Shown here piece after piece: positions 1-7,943 of a DNA stretch of 9,291 nt. The notes under the pieces are model-generated. The model had not been told where the DNA came from. It ran no database searches and worked only from the letters and a program-made list of their open reading frames with translations. Both the position numbers and the translations under genes were made by a program. How positions within the stretch are numbered: the stretch's first letter is position 1; the number at the start of each line of letters is the position of its first letter. The DNA is from Chitinophagaceae bacterium (GTDB lineage: Bacteria > Bacteroidota > Bacteroidia > Chitinophagales > Chitinophagaceae): assembly GCA_947463755.1 (NCBI GenBank), contig CANHUK010000037.1:1-9291 (forward strand), read 5' to 3'.

Positions 1-78
1 GACTTCAAGGTCGTATTCCCGATCCCGACGGTTTCATTGTCTTCCAACCCGAACCTGAAGCAGAACTTCGGTTACTGA
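1..78 (+). CDS. SusD/RagB family outer-membrane lipoprotein, C-terminal end only
   Basis: Only the last 25 codons are present; the reading frame enters from the left edge and stops at TGA 76-78. The peptide ends in FPIPTVSLSSNPNLKQNFGY. A Pro-Ile-Pro followed by Asn-Pro-Asn-Leu and a terminal Gly-Tyr is the very typical C-terminus of SusD/RagB proteins (usual form PIPxxE...NPNLxQNPGY). These are surface lipoproteins that sit as a lid on a SusC TonB-dependent channel and bind the substrate to be imported; a susC gene is expected just upstream, outside the window. A strong terminator follows 23 bases later, so this gene ends its transcript here and is probably not in one operon with the propeller genes. 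The substrate cannot be told from this tail. The call rests on a short motif and would be weakened if the upstream sequence lacked a SusD fold. Confidence 0.85.
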   Translation, partial: DFKVVFPIPTVSLSSNPNLKQNFGY

Positions 79-101
79 TTCTCTCCGTTTAGATATCTTA
101 C

Positions 102-134
102 ACAGGCCGACTCACCGAGTCGGCCTGTTTTTTT
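102..134 (+). terminator. Intrinsic (Rho-independent) terminator after the SusD-like gene
   Basis: A perfect 12-bp stem (ACAGGCCGACTC at 102-113 pairing with GAGTCGGCCTGT at 117-128) closes a 3-base loop. A run of seven T begins at the last stem base (128-134). It lies 23 bases after the SusD-like stop codon. The T run is on the plus strand only, so it terminates the SusD transcript and isolates the next gene. Confidence 0.95.
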
Positions 135-236
135 GGGGAAGGTTCCCATGCAGACGGCGCAGCCTATGCCGGGGTGGCCCGTGCATAAATCTACCGGGCG
201 ACTCAACAATCCTTTATTGTCCTACATTTATATTCC

Positions 237-3200
237 ATGTTGAGGTTTGTTGCATCATTGATCATCCTGTCGCTGACAATTACGGCTTGCGATCGAAAGC
301 AGGCGGGGACCGCACTCTTCAGCGAGATGGAGCATACAGGCATCGTTTTCACCAACACCCTCAAGGAGACCAGCGATTTCAATGTTTTCAAATACCGGAA
401 TTTCTACAATGGCGGTGGGGTAGCGACGGGAGATCTGGACAATGACGGACTGCCGGAGGTATTCTTCACCGCTAACCAGGGCGCCAACAAGCTTTTCCGA
501 AACCTGGGTGATTTTCATTTCGAAGACATTTCAAAAAAGGCCGGCTTTGACGACAAACCCGAATGGAGCACCGGCGTAGTGTTTGTGGACATAAATGCCG
601 ACGGATGGCTGGACATCTACGTATGCAATGCCGGACAGATGCTGGATCGTTCGTTGCGGAAGAACCAACTCTTCATCAACAATCATGATCTGACATTCAC
701 AGAAAGGGCCTCAGAATACGGACTCGATAACGATGGGTATACCACCCATGCCTCTTTCTTTGATTATGACCTCGACGGTGACCTGGATTGTTTCCTGGTG
801 AATAACAGTCCCATTCCCGTCAATACGCTCAACTACGCGAACATGCGCGCCATTCCCGACAGCGCCTCCGATTTCCCTGAAATGCTCAAAGGAGGTGGAG
901 ATCATCTCTATCGGAATGACAACGGGAGATATCATGAAGTCAATCGTGAGGCCGGCATCTATGGCAGCATCATCAGTTTCGGACTTGGAGTGACCGTGGG
1001 GGATGTCAATAACGACGGCTATCCTGATATCTATGTTTCCAATGATTTTTTTGAAAAGGATTATCTCTACATCAATCAGCGTAACGGAACCTTCCGCGAT
1101 GAACTGGAAGAGCGGATGCAGCACATCAGCTTCTCGTCGATGGGGGCGGACATGGCAGACATCAATAACGACGGGCGCCCGGATATTTTCACCACAGATA
1201 TGCTGCCCGGCGATGACTATCGGCTGAAGACCAATACCACTTTCGAAGGCTGGGAGGTGTTCGACCTGAAAAAGAGATCGGGATTCTACAACCAGTTCAC
1301 GCAGAACGCCCTGCAGTTCAACGATGGCGACGGGCAGTTTCGCGAGACGGCCTTCTACAGCGGCGTTGCCGCGAGCGACTGGAGCTGGGGAGCCCTTATC
1401 TTCGACGCCGACAACGATGCGTGGTCAGACATCATCGTGTGCAACGGGATCTACCGTGATGTGACCGATCAGGATTTCATCGACTTTTTCGCAAATGACG
1501 TCGTCAAGCAGATGACCGCCAATGGTTTCCGGGAGTCGGTGGATAAGGTGATCGAAAAGATGCCTTCGGTACCCATTCCAAACAAGGCGTTCAGAAATGC
1601 CGGCGGCCTGAAGTTCACTGATGAGGGTCGAAGCTGGGGACTTGACCGGCCCACCTTCTCCAACGGGGCGTCTTATGCCGATCTCGATGCGGATGGCGAC
1701 CTCGACCTGATCATCAGTAATGTCAACCAGCCCGCACTGATCTATCGCAATGAGTCGAAGAGCGATGGGTCATCCGGAGGTTTCATCTCCTTCGACATCC
1801 GATACCGGGGACAAAACCCCTGGGGTATCGGTACGTCTGTCCGTTTGTTCAGCGGCGACCGGGTATTGCTTCGAGAAGTGATACCCAGCCGGGGTTTCCA
1901 GTCTTCGGTAGAATACCGACAGACATTCGGCCTGGGCGGACGAAACGTAGATTCCGTGCAGGTCATCTGGCCCGACAGGACCTGTTCCACGATCCTGAAA
2001 CCAAAGCAGGGCATCCGGCATCTTGTCAAATGGGATTCCCTTACGGCGAAGCCCTTCGCATTTTCAGGTGTGCAGGCTGCCTCGCCCATGTTCGTGATCG
2101 CGGATTCGTCTTTCGAAGCTGCCGTGGAGGATACGTATGTCGATTTCTACGAGGAGCGGAATGTGCCCTTCATGCTTTCGAAGTCAGGTCCGGCGGCGGC
2201 CGTGGCCGATGTTAATGCAGACGGACTGGAGGATATATTCATCGGAGGCTCCCGGAATCGTCCATCTGTGTTGTATCTGCAATCCTCCGCCGGCTTCAGG
2301 AAGGCTTCCGTGAAGGATTTCGAACGTTTCGCTTTTCAGGATGTAAACACAGCCTTCTTCGCCGATCTTGATGGAGACGGTGACCCGGATCTGTTCACGG
2401 GGGGTGGCGGAAACTTCGCCCCGGCCTCATCAGAGGAATATCAGGACCACATTTTTTACAACGACGGGAAGGGCGATTTCAAGCTCAGAGCGGGTGCCCT
2501 GCCGCTATCCCATCACAATTGCGGAGTGGCGCTCCCGGTGGATGTTAATGAAGACGGAAGGATCGACATATTCATTGGCAACCGGAGCGTGCCCCAGCAG
2601 TATGGCGCACGGCCGGAAAGCAGGCTGTTCGCCGGACAGCCGGACGGGTCTTTTATGGATGTCACCGACGCTCAGGATCCTCAACTGCAGCATGCGGGCA
2701 TGGTGACCGATGCGGTGGAGGCCGACCTCAACGGTGATGGGAAACCCGAATTGATCGTTGTCGGAGAATGGTCTGCGCCCAAGATATTCACCAGAAAGGA
2801 CGGAGCCTATCGATTGATGGAGCATGGACTGGAACAACTGTCCGGTTGGTGGCAGGGCCTGACGGCGGGTGATATCGACGGCGATGGTGATACAGACCTT
2901 GTGCTGGGCAACCTGGGCCTGAATTTCTACCTGCAGCCGGATGCAGAACATCCGGTCCGGCTATGGGTGCATGATTTCGACGGCAACGGGGCCATCGATA
3001 AGGTGATGACGCGGCGTATCGCCGGGCGTGACATGCCAGTATTCATGAAAAAAGACATGGTGGAGCAGATCCCGGGCCTGAAGAAAGCCAATCTACGCAA
3101 CCGCGACTATGCAGACCGCACTGTTCAGGAACTCTTTGAAGAACGCATCGATTCCGCCATCCGGTGGGAGGTCAGTACTGCCGCCTCCATGGTGGCGCTG

Positions 3201-3590
3201 AATGACGGCAAGGGGCGGTTCAGGACCATTCCGCTGCCTGATCTCATGCAACTGTCGTCTGTCCGGGCCATCCGGCTGACAGATGTTAACCAGGACGGAC
3301 GTGTTGATCTGCTGGCGGCAGGCAACTACTTCGACCTCCTGCCACAGTTCTGCCGCATTGACGCTTCCGCGGGACATGTGGCGATCAATCAGGGGCAGGG
3401 ATCCTTCAGCGTTGTTCCATCGCGCATAGCGGGCCTTTCGGAAAACGGCCAGTCCAGGCATATCCTGCCCATCCGAACCCCTAAAGGTCAGGCCATGCTG
3501 TTCGTTCAGAACAATGAACGCCCGAAGCTCTACCGGCAGACGACGGGAAGCCCCGCCCGGCGAAATCCGGTCTCCAAATCTGATCCATGA
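237..3590 (+). CDS. FG-GAP/VCBS repeat and ASPIC/UnbV domain lipoprotein (first of a tandem paralogous pair)
   Basis: This encodes 1117 residues. Residues 1-18 are a lipoprotein signal with lipobox ITAC (Cys18). Asp-rich calcium-site motifs of DxDxDG/DxNxDG type start at about residues 66, 118, 176, 256, 308, 390 and 482. An ASPIC/UnbV domain follows at about 530-597 (FGLG near 564, VIWPD near 576). More motifs start at 658, 710, 769, 830, 879, 913 and 1016. FG-GAP/VCBS repeats of this kind form integrin-like beta-propellers, so I infer two propellers flanking the UnbV domain, in the outer membrane or periplasm; the biochemical role is unknown. ATG 237 is the first ATG after an in-frame stop at 186-188, and the next Met (31) lies beyond the lipobox, so the start is firm. 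There is no Shine-Dalgarno sequence. The stop overlaps the next start (ATGA). The repeats after Cys18 carry no acidic surface-export cluster that I recognise. Family call is strong, function open. Confidence 0.93.
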   Translation: MLRFVASLIILSLTITACDRKQAGTALFSEMEHTGIVFTNTLKETSDFNVFKYRNFYNGGGVATGDLDNDGLPEVFFTANQGANKLFRNLGDFHFEDISKKAGFDDKPEWSTGVVFVDINADGWLDIYVCNAGQMLDRSLRKNQLFINNHDLTFTERASEYGLDNDGYTTHASFFDYDLDGDLDCFLVNNSPIPVNTLNYANMRAIPDSASDFPEMLKGGGDHLYRNDNGRYHEVNREAGIYGSIISFGLGVTVGDVNNDGYPDIYVSNDFFEKDYLYINQRNGTFRDELEERMQHISFSSMGADMADINNDGRPDIFTTDMLPGDDYRLKTNTTFEGWEVFDLKKRSGFYNQFTQNALQFNDGDGQFRETAFYSGVAASDWSWGALIFDADNDAWSDIIVCNGIYRDVTDQDFIDFFANDVVKQMTANGFRESVDKVIEKMPSVPIPNKAFRNAGGLKFTDEGRSWGLDRPTFSNGASYADLDADGDLDLIISNVNQPALIYRNESKSDGSSGGFISFDIRYRGQNPWGIGTSVRLFSGDRVLLREVIPSRGFQSSVEYRQTFGLGGRNVDSVQVIWPDRTCSTILKPKQGIRHLVKWDSLTAKPFAFSGVQAASPMFVIADSSFEAAVEDTYVDFYEERNVPFMLSKSGPAAAVADVNADGLEDIFIGGSRNRPSVLYLQSSAGFRKASVKDFERFAFQDVNTAFFADLDGDGDPDLFTGGGGNFAPASSEEYQDHIFYNDGKGDFKLRAGALPLSHHNCGVALPVDVNEDGRIDIFIGNRSVPQQYGARPESRLFAGQPDGSFMDVTDAQDPQLQHAGMVTDAVEADLNGDGKPELIVVGEWSAPKIFTRKDGAYRLMEHGLEQLSGWWQGLTAGDIDGDGDTDLVLGNLGLNFYLQPDAEHPVRLWVHDFDGNGAIDKVMTRRIAGRDMPVFMKKDMVEQIPGLKKANLRNRDYADRTVQELFEERIDSAIRWEVSTAASMVALNDGKGRFRTIPLPDLMQLSSVRAIRLTDVNQDGRVDLLAAGNYFDLLPQFCRIDASAGHVAINQGQGSFSVVPSRIAGLSENGQSRHILPIRTPKGQAMLFVQNNERPKLYRQTTGSPARRNPVSKSDP

Positions 3591-6500
3591 ACAAGTTGCT
3601 CCATATCCTTTTTTCTGTCTGTTGTGCGGGGGTACTGTATTCCTGCGGGGATCGCACGTCATCCCCGTCCCCTTTTACTGCCCTCGATCACAAACGCACC
3701 GGCCTGGATTTCGAAAACCGCATGAGGCCGACACCTGATTTCAACCTGTTCTCCTACATGTATTTCTACAATGGCGCCGGCATCGGGGCGGCTGATTTCA
3801 ACCGGGACGGCCGCATCGATCTCTATTTTGCGTCGAGCCAGGGAAGGGACAGGCTATATATCAACCGGGGCGATATGAAGTTCCAGGATGTGAGTGATGC
3901 CTCCGGAATTCCGGCTGACAGTGCGTGGAGCACAGGCGTGTCCGTGGTGGACATCAACGCAGATGGCTGGACCGACATCTATATCTGCCAGGTGGGGCAA
4001 TACAAGGGCTTGCGGGGCCATAACAGGCTGCTGATCAACAATGGGCCCGACAAGAACGGCATTCCGGTCTTCCGGGACGAGGCCGCGGCCTATGGACTGG
4101 ATTTTTCGGGATTCTCCACCCAGGCGACCTTTTTTGATCATGATGCGGATGGAGATCTCGATCTGTTCCTGCTCAATCACTCCGTGAATCACGATGGCAA
4201 CTACATGCCCCGCGCCCAGTTTGAGGGGACCTTCGACAGCCTCGCAGGACAGCGACTGTACACTTGCGAAACAGATCGGGACGATGCCGGAAACCTCCGC
4301 ATCCGTTACCGGGATGTTTCAAGATCGGCCGGTATACGCAGTACCCGTATCGGATATGGCCTTGGTGTCGTCGTGACAGACGTCGATCTCGATGGCAGAC
4401 CGGACATCTATGTAGGGAATGACTTTCACGAGAACGACTACCTCTACATGAACCAGGGTAATGGCACCTTCCGCGAGGAAGCCTCCGCGAGGTTGGGACA
4501 TACCAGTCAGTTCAGCATGGGTGTGGATGCGGCCGACATCAACAATGACGCCTGGCCCGACATCGTGTCCATGGACATGCTGCCGTATGACCCCGAGCTG
4601 CTGAGACGTTCCCTTTCCGAAGATGATTACAATATTTACAGGCAGAAGATCAGCTACGGATATGCCCATCAGTATGCCCGCAATAACCTCCAGCTGAACC
4701 GGGGCGACGGCCGTTTCCGGGAGATCGGCCAGTTCGCGGGTATCCATGCTACTGACTGGAGCTGGGCCGCCCTGCTTGTTGACTTCGATAACGACGGACA
4801 GCGCGATCTCTTTGTATCTAACGGCATCCCCAAGCGGATGAACGACATCGATTACATCTCCTTCGTCTCCGGCGAGGAAATGCAGCGTAAGCTTCGCGAC
4901 AACGCCCTTGAAGACAAGGATCTCGCCCTCATTCGCAAATTCCCGGAGATCAAGATCCCCAACCGATTCTTCCAAAACAAGGGGGGCTCTGCTTTCGAAG
5001 ATATTTCGGACCGGGTAGAGGGGAATGCCAATACCTTCTCCAATGGTTCTGTATACGCAGATCTTGACAATGACGGAGACCTGGATCTGGTCGTGAACAA
5101 TATCGATGACCCCGTCCTCGTCTATCGCAATAATACCAATGGCACTGACCGTTCCGGCAGCTTTCTCTCGGTCGACCTGAAAGGTCCTGAGGTAAATCCC
5201 TCTGCGATCGGTGCACGTCTGGTCATATTTGCGGGCGGCCAGGTCATTTATCACGAAAAGCAGCCTGTGCGGGGATTCCTCTCCAGCATGGATATCCCGC
5301 TGCATGCCGGTCTTGAGGGACTTCGAACGGATGCTGCCGTGCTGGTATGGCCGGACAATACCTGCCAGCCGGTCGACCTGAAGGCCGGTCCACGCATCTC
5401 CCTTACCTATCGCAGCGGTCTGCCGGCTTTTGATTTCAGTAAGATCCGTACCAGTGGAGAGTTACGGGGTGTCACTCCCTTTGAGGACATCACCCGCGGC
5501 TCCGGATTGCTTCATCTTCATAGGGAGAACCGCTTCAACGAATTCGACCGCGAACCCCTGATGCCGCAGATGGTCTCCGCAGAAGGCCCCGCAGCGGCAG
5601 TTGGTGATGCCGATGGTGACGGGCTGGAAGATGTCTGGATCGGCGCATCAAAGGGAGAGCGGAAGACGCTTTGGCTGCAAAGGTCGGATGGTAGTTTCCG
5701 CCTGTCACCGCAACCGGCCCTGGTCCGCGACTCCATGTGGGAGGACGCCGACGCCCTGTGGCTGGATGTGGATATGGATCGGGATCCGGACCTCGTGGTT
5801 GCCACCGGTGGCAATGAATATTACGGGAATGATGAGCACCAGCAACCATTACTCTATCTGAACGACGGCAGGGGTAATCTGCAACGCAGGCAAGATGCGT
5901 TCACGGGTATTTTTGCAACCCAGAGCCGGATCGCTTCAACAGACCTGAATGGTGATGGTTATCCTGATCTTTTCATCGCCGGAAGGGCCCTCCCCTGGGA
6001 ATACGGGAAGGCGCCCCGCTCGTTCCTGCTGCTCAACGACGGCTCCGGTCGCTTCCGCGACGTTACCGAGGCCTGGTGCCCTGATCTGTTATCGCCCGGC
6101 ATGGTCACGGATGCGGTTTGGAAAGATATGAATGGGGATGGCCGGGCGGACCTGGTGCTGAGCGCGCATTGGGGAGATATTGAGATCTATTTGCGTCAGG
6201 ACCGATCATTCGTTCGCCAGCGGGTAAGCCCTCTGAAGGGATGGTGGCAGTCGCTCCTTGTAGCGGACCTCGACCTGGATGGCGACAAGGACATCGTCGC
6301 CGGAAATTTCGGCCTCAATAGCCGCCTCCGCCCAAGGCCCGACGAACCTGTCAGGATGTATGTCCATGATTTCGACGAAAATGGTCGTTCGGAGCAGTTG
6401 CTGACCTATCATGTGGGAGGCCGGGAGATCCCCTTTGCCAGCAAGACCCTGCTGGAGAAGAGTCTGCCGACTCTGAAGAAGCGGTTCCTCTATGCAGAAG

Positions 6501-6943
6501 ACTTTGCCAGGTCCGACATATCTGAACTTTTCGGGGCTTCCAAACTGGGCACATCCATGCAACTGACCGCCAATACCTTCGAAAGCATGGTCTTCCTGAA
6601 CGAGGGCGAGGGACGTTTCAAGGCACTGGCGCTGCCGCCTGCGGTACAGTGGAGTACGATCCGCAGCCTGACGCTGTTACAGGCGAATGCAGACAGCCTG
6701 CCCGATATCATGGTCTGGGGCAACTTTCATGCGAATAACGTGGAAATTGGCAGACAGGACGCCTTATATGGCCAATTGCTCATCAATATCGGGGGGGGTG
6801 CATTCAGGGTCTCGGATATTCCCGGCCTCCGCATCCCGGGACAAGCCGGACGGGTGCGACCGATCGGGATCCAGGGGCGAAGTGCCTTTATCCTGCCGAT
6901 GAACGATGACAGTCTGCGGGTGATCCGGCAGGTTGGGAGATAA
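3587..6943 (+). CDS. FG-GAP/VCBS repeat and ASPIC/UnbV domain lipoprotein (second of a tandem paralogous pair)
   Basis: This encodes 1118 residues, one more than its upstream neighbour and colinear with it. The signal ends in lipobox LYSC (Cys20). Asp-rich motifs start at about residues 70, 122, 184, 265, 317, 399 and 492; the ASPIC/UnbV domain is at about 541-608 (VWPD near 587); further motifs start at 674, 727, 786, 847, 894 and 928. A last one near 1032 is degenerate (Gln for the first Asp, Ser for Gly). Blocks shared with the neighbour include STGV..VDINADGW, DWSW, TFSNG, GMVTDAV, GWWQ and VHDFD. The ATG sits inside the upstream stop, which suggests translational coupling and one mRNA. 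There is an 8-G run near the 3' end (residues 1069-1071). Its 3' end faces the SRPBCC gene, 12 bases away. Likely a calcium-binding envelope protein made together with its paralogue, perhaps as a partner; its ligand is unknown. Confidence 0.93.
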   Translation: MNKLLHILFSVCCAGVLYSCGDRTSSPSPFTALDHKRTGLDFENRMRPTPDFNLFSYMYFYNGAGIGAADFNRDGRIDLYFASSQGRDRLYINRGDMKFQDVSDASGIPADSAWSTGVSVVDINADGWTDIYICQVGQYKGLRGHNRLLINNGPDKNGIPVFRDEAAAYGLDFSGFSTQATFFDHDADGDLDLFLLNHSVNHDGNYMPRAQFEGTFDSLAGQRLYTCETDRDDAGNLRIRYRDVSRSAGIRSTRIGYGLGVVVTDVDLDGRPDIYVGNDFHENDYLYMNQGNGTFREEASARLGHTSQFSMGVDAADINNDAWPDIVSMDMLPYDPELLRRSLSEDDYNIYRQKISYGYAHQYARNNLQLNRGDGRFREIGQFAGIHATDWSWAALLVDFDNDGQRDLFVSNGIPKRMNDIDYISFVSGEEMQRKLRDNALEDKDLALIRKFPEIKIPNRFFQNKGGSAFEDISDRVEGNANTFSNGSVYADLDNDGDLDLVVNNIDDPVLVYRNNTNGTDRSGSFLSVDLKGPEVNPSAIGARLVIFAGGQVIYHEKQPVRGFLSSMDIPLHAGLEGLRTDAAVLVWPDNTCQPVDLKAGPRISLTYRSGLPAFDFSKIRTSGELRGVTPFEDITRGSGLLHLHRENRFNEFDREPLMPQMVSAEGPAAAVGDADGDGLEDVWIGASKGERKTLWLQRSDGSFRLSPQPALVRDSMWEDADALWLDVDMDRDPDLVVATGGNEYYGNDEHQQPLLYLNDGRGNLQRRQDAFTGIFATQSRIASTDLNGDGYPDLFIAGRALPWEYGKAPRSFLLLNDGSGRFRDVTEAWCPDLLSPGMVTDAVWKDMNGDGRADLVLSAHWGDIEIYLRQDRSFVRQRVSPLKGWWQSLLVADLDLDGDKDIVAGNFGLNSRLRPRPDEPVRMYVHDFDENGRSEQLLTYHVGGREIPFASKTLLEKSLPTLKKRFLYAEDFARSDISELFGASKLGTSMQLTANTFESMVFLNEGEGRFKALALPPAVQWSTIRSLTLLQANADSLPDIMVWGNFHANNVEIGRQDALYGQLLINIGGGAFRVSDIPGLRIPGQAGRVRPIGIQGRSAFILPMNDDSLRVIRQVGR
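6791..6798 (+). repeat. Run of eight G inside the second propeller gene
   Basis: Eight consecutive G encode part of Gly1069-Gly1071. The frame is intact through the run, because residues after it still match the layout of the paralogue. Gain or loss of one G would replace the last roughly 40 residues and stop slightly early. Whether it slips in cells is not known. Confidence 0.6.
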
Positions 6944-6948
6944 AATAT

Positions 6949-6969
6949 CACCGGATCAGAACACCGGAT
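6949..6969. repeat. Short direct repeat in the convergent gene junction
   Basis: CACCGGAT occurs at 6949-6956 and again at 6962-6969, a 13-base period, spanning the gap between the two convergent stops and the last codons of the minus-strand gene. No T run accompanies it, so it is not a recognisable terminator. It may be chance. Confidence 0.4.
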
Positions 6970-7885
6970 AGTTGATGGTCGTGACCCATTTAGAGGTATC
7001 ACTGCCGGGTTTCCGCTCGGTGATCATGCGCTGAAAGGGCATGGCGGGTGACAGCATCCGGAAGTCCTTCACATAAGCGTCCACGGCGTCCAGGCATTCC
7101 CGGATCCGGTGTGGCCCGCCCATTACTTCGGCTACCAGTATGTTTCCGCCGGGCAGCATTCTTTTCAGCGAAAAAGGTGGATCTGCCCGGAGCTCCCGGT
7201 CTGTCGCGATGGCGATCATGGCTTCAACGCCCCCGTCTTCTGCACGATATACGTTTAGCATGGGCAGATTGGTTTCGCGTCCGCCCAAGGTACGGATGTG
7301 ACGTCGAACGGAATCCACCATCTCTGCGATCTCCATCGGGTTCGGGTCGTGATCGAACTGCCGCCGCAACGAAAGGAGAGTGGCATCCTTTACCTTCTGG
7401 TGTTCTATACGAAACCCATAGACCCTGTCAGGGTTTCCGAAGATGCGCGTCAGGGTGTCCATCAACCGGGCATGCTCGCGACGCTGGCGCATAAGGCTCA
7501 GTTCCTGCAACGGACGCCAGGCAATGTTTGTGCTGGCTGCAGTCTGCACGGTGAAGGACAATTCCGAGGTGCCCGGACCCGTGGAAGCTGCAGAGATGAT
7601 GAGGGTGGAACCGATTCCATTCCGATCACCGGAGAGATTCACCTGATTCAGGAAGGTCTGACTGACCCGATAAGACCCCTGCTCCCAGGTCCATGTGCCA
7701 CGTTCCCTGCCTGCTTCGGGCCACCAGCGGCCTGTCAGGGCCGTGTCCGTCATGAGCCTGAATATGGCAGGGGCCGGCACATTCAACGGTGCCTGGAACG
7801 AGTATGCGCGTGCTTCGGGCAACAACAGGGCGATGCTCAGGTAGATGGCTGCGGCCGCCAGCATGGCCAGGATCGACTTCTTCAT
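6956..7885 (-). CDS. Exported SRPBCC (START-like) protein with C-terminal GyrI-like effector-binding domain
   Basis: This encodes 309 residues. Residues 1-22 are a Lys-Lys then hydrophobic segment, followed by ARA at 25-27, which could be a signal peptidase I site; otherwise it is an N-terminal membrane anchor. Residues about 28-147 resemble the SRPBCC fold: an opening NVPAPAIFRLMTD helix and a TGRWWP motif near 51-56, the usual place of the first tryptophans in polyketide-cyclase-like proteins. Residues about 155-309 resemble the GyrI-like/AraC effector-binding domain, ending in the characteristic KWVTTINYPVF. Both folds bind small hydrophobic or cationic molecules; no DNA-binding domain is present, so a regulator role is unlikely. 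It lies 58 bases downstream of the haloperoxidase gene on the same strand and has its own TAATTTTG box inside a dyad. A ligand-binding or sensing role in the envelope is an inference. Domain calls come from short motifs and overall shape, hence moderate confidence. Confidence 0.75.
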   Translation of the reverse strand: MKKSILAMLAAAAIYLSIALLLPEARAYSFQAPLNVPAPAIFRLMTDTALTGRWWPEAGRERGTWTWEQGSYRVSQTFLNQVNLSGDRNGIGSTLIISAASTGPGTSELSFTVQTAASTNIAWRPLQELSLMRQRREHARLMDTLTRIFGNPDRVYGFRIEHQKVKDATLLSLRRQFDHDPNPMEIAEMVDSVRRHIRTLGGRETNLPMLNVYRAEDGGVEAMIAIATDRELRADPPFSLKRMLPGGNILVAEVMGGPHRIRECLDAVDAYVKDFRMLSPAMPFQRMITERKPGSDTSKWVTTINYPVF

Positions 7886-7902
7886 CGGGTGTTCAGATTT
7901 TT

Positions 7903-7926
7903 CGGCACTGCAAAATTAAGGTGCCG
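7903..7926. promoter_or_regulatory. Inverted repeat flanking the -7 box, possible operator
   Basis: CGGCAC (7903-7908) and GTGCCG (7921-7926) are perfect reverse complements separated by 12 bases, and the -7 box lies in that spacer. Neither strand has a T run directly after the dyad, so it is not a terminator. Its position over the promoter suggests a regulator binding site, or less likely an RNA hairpin. The dyad itself is seen; the role is inferred. Confidence 0.4.
7911..7918 (-). promoter_or_regulatory. Bacteroidota -7 promoter box for the SRPBCC/GyrI-like gene
   Basis: Read on the minus strand this is TAATTTTG, a perfect match to the Bacteroidota consensus TAnnTTTG. It lies 25 bases before the ATG at 7885, which would leave a short leader. 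I see no clear TTG -33 element 19-21 bases upstream. The same 11-base string, CTTAATTTTGC, precedes the haloperoxidase gene. Confidence 0.6.
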
Positions 7927-7943
7927 GTCATTCTCATGCAGGC

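Noticed and set aside
206..220. ACAAT-N5-ATTGT inverted repeat upstream of the first propeller gene
   Set aside because: Arms of five AT-rich bases are easily met by chance and no promoter box lies close enough to give it meaning.
223..230. TACATTTA as -7 promoter for the first propeller gene
   Set aside because: It differs from TAnnTTTG at the last base, has no -33 partner, and ends only six bases before the ATG, leaving no room for a leader. The true promoter of this gene was not found.
3093..3662. Minus-strand open frame of 189 codons across the junction of the propeller genes
   Set aside because: It is a shadow of conserved plus-strand coding, without a promoter box or recognisable motif.
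4319..5305. Long open frame (328 codons) antisense to the second propeller gene
   Set aside because: Its product is rich in Val and Ile from reverse reading of repeated Asp codons (GAC/GAT) of the calcium motifs. The plus frame has clear family motifs and a lipoprotein signal.
6921..6958. TGATCCGG ... CCGGATCA inverted repeat as a bidirectional terminator between the convergent genes
   Set aside because: The 8-bp arms are separated by 22 bases and no T run follows on either strand; it also overlaps coding sequence on both sides.
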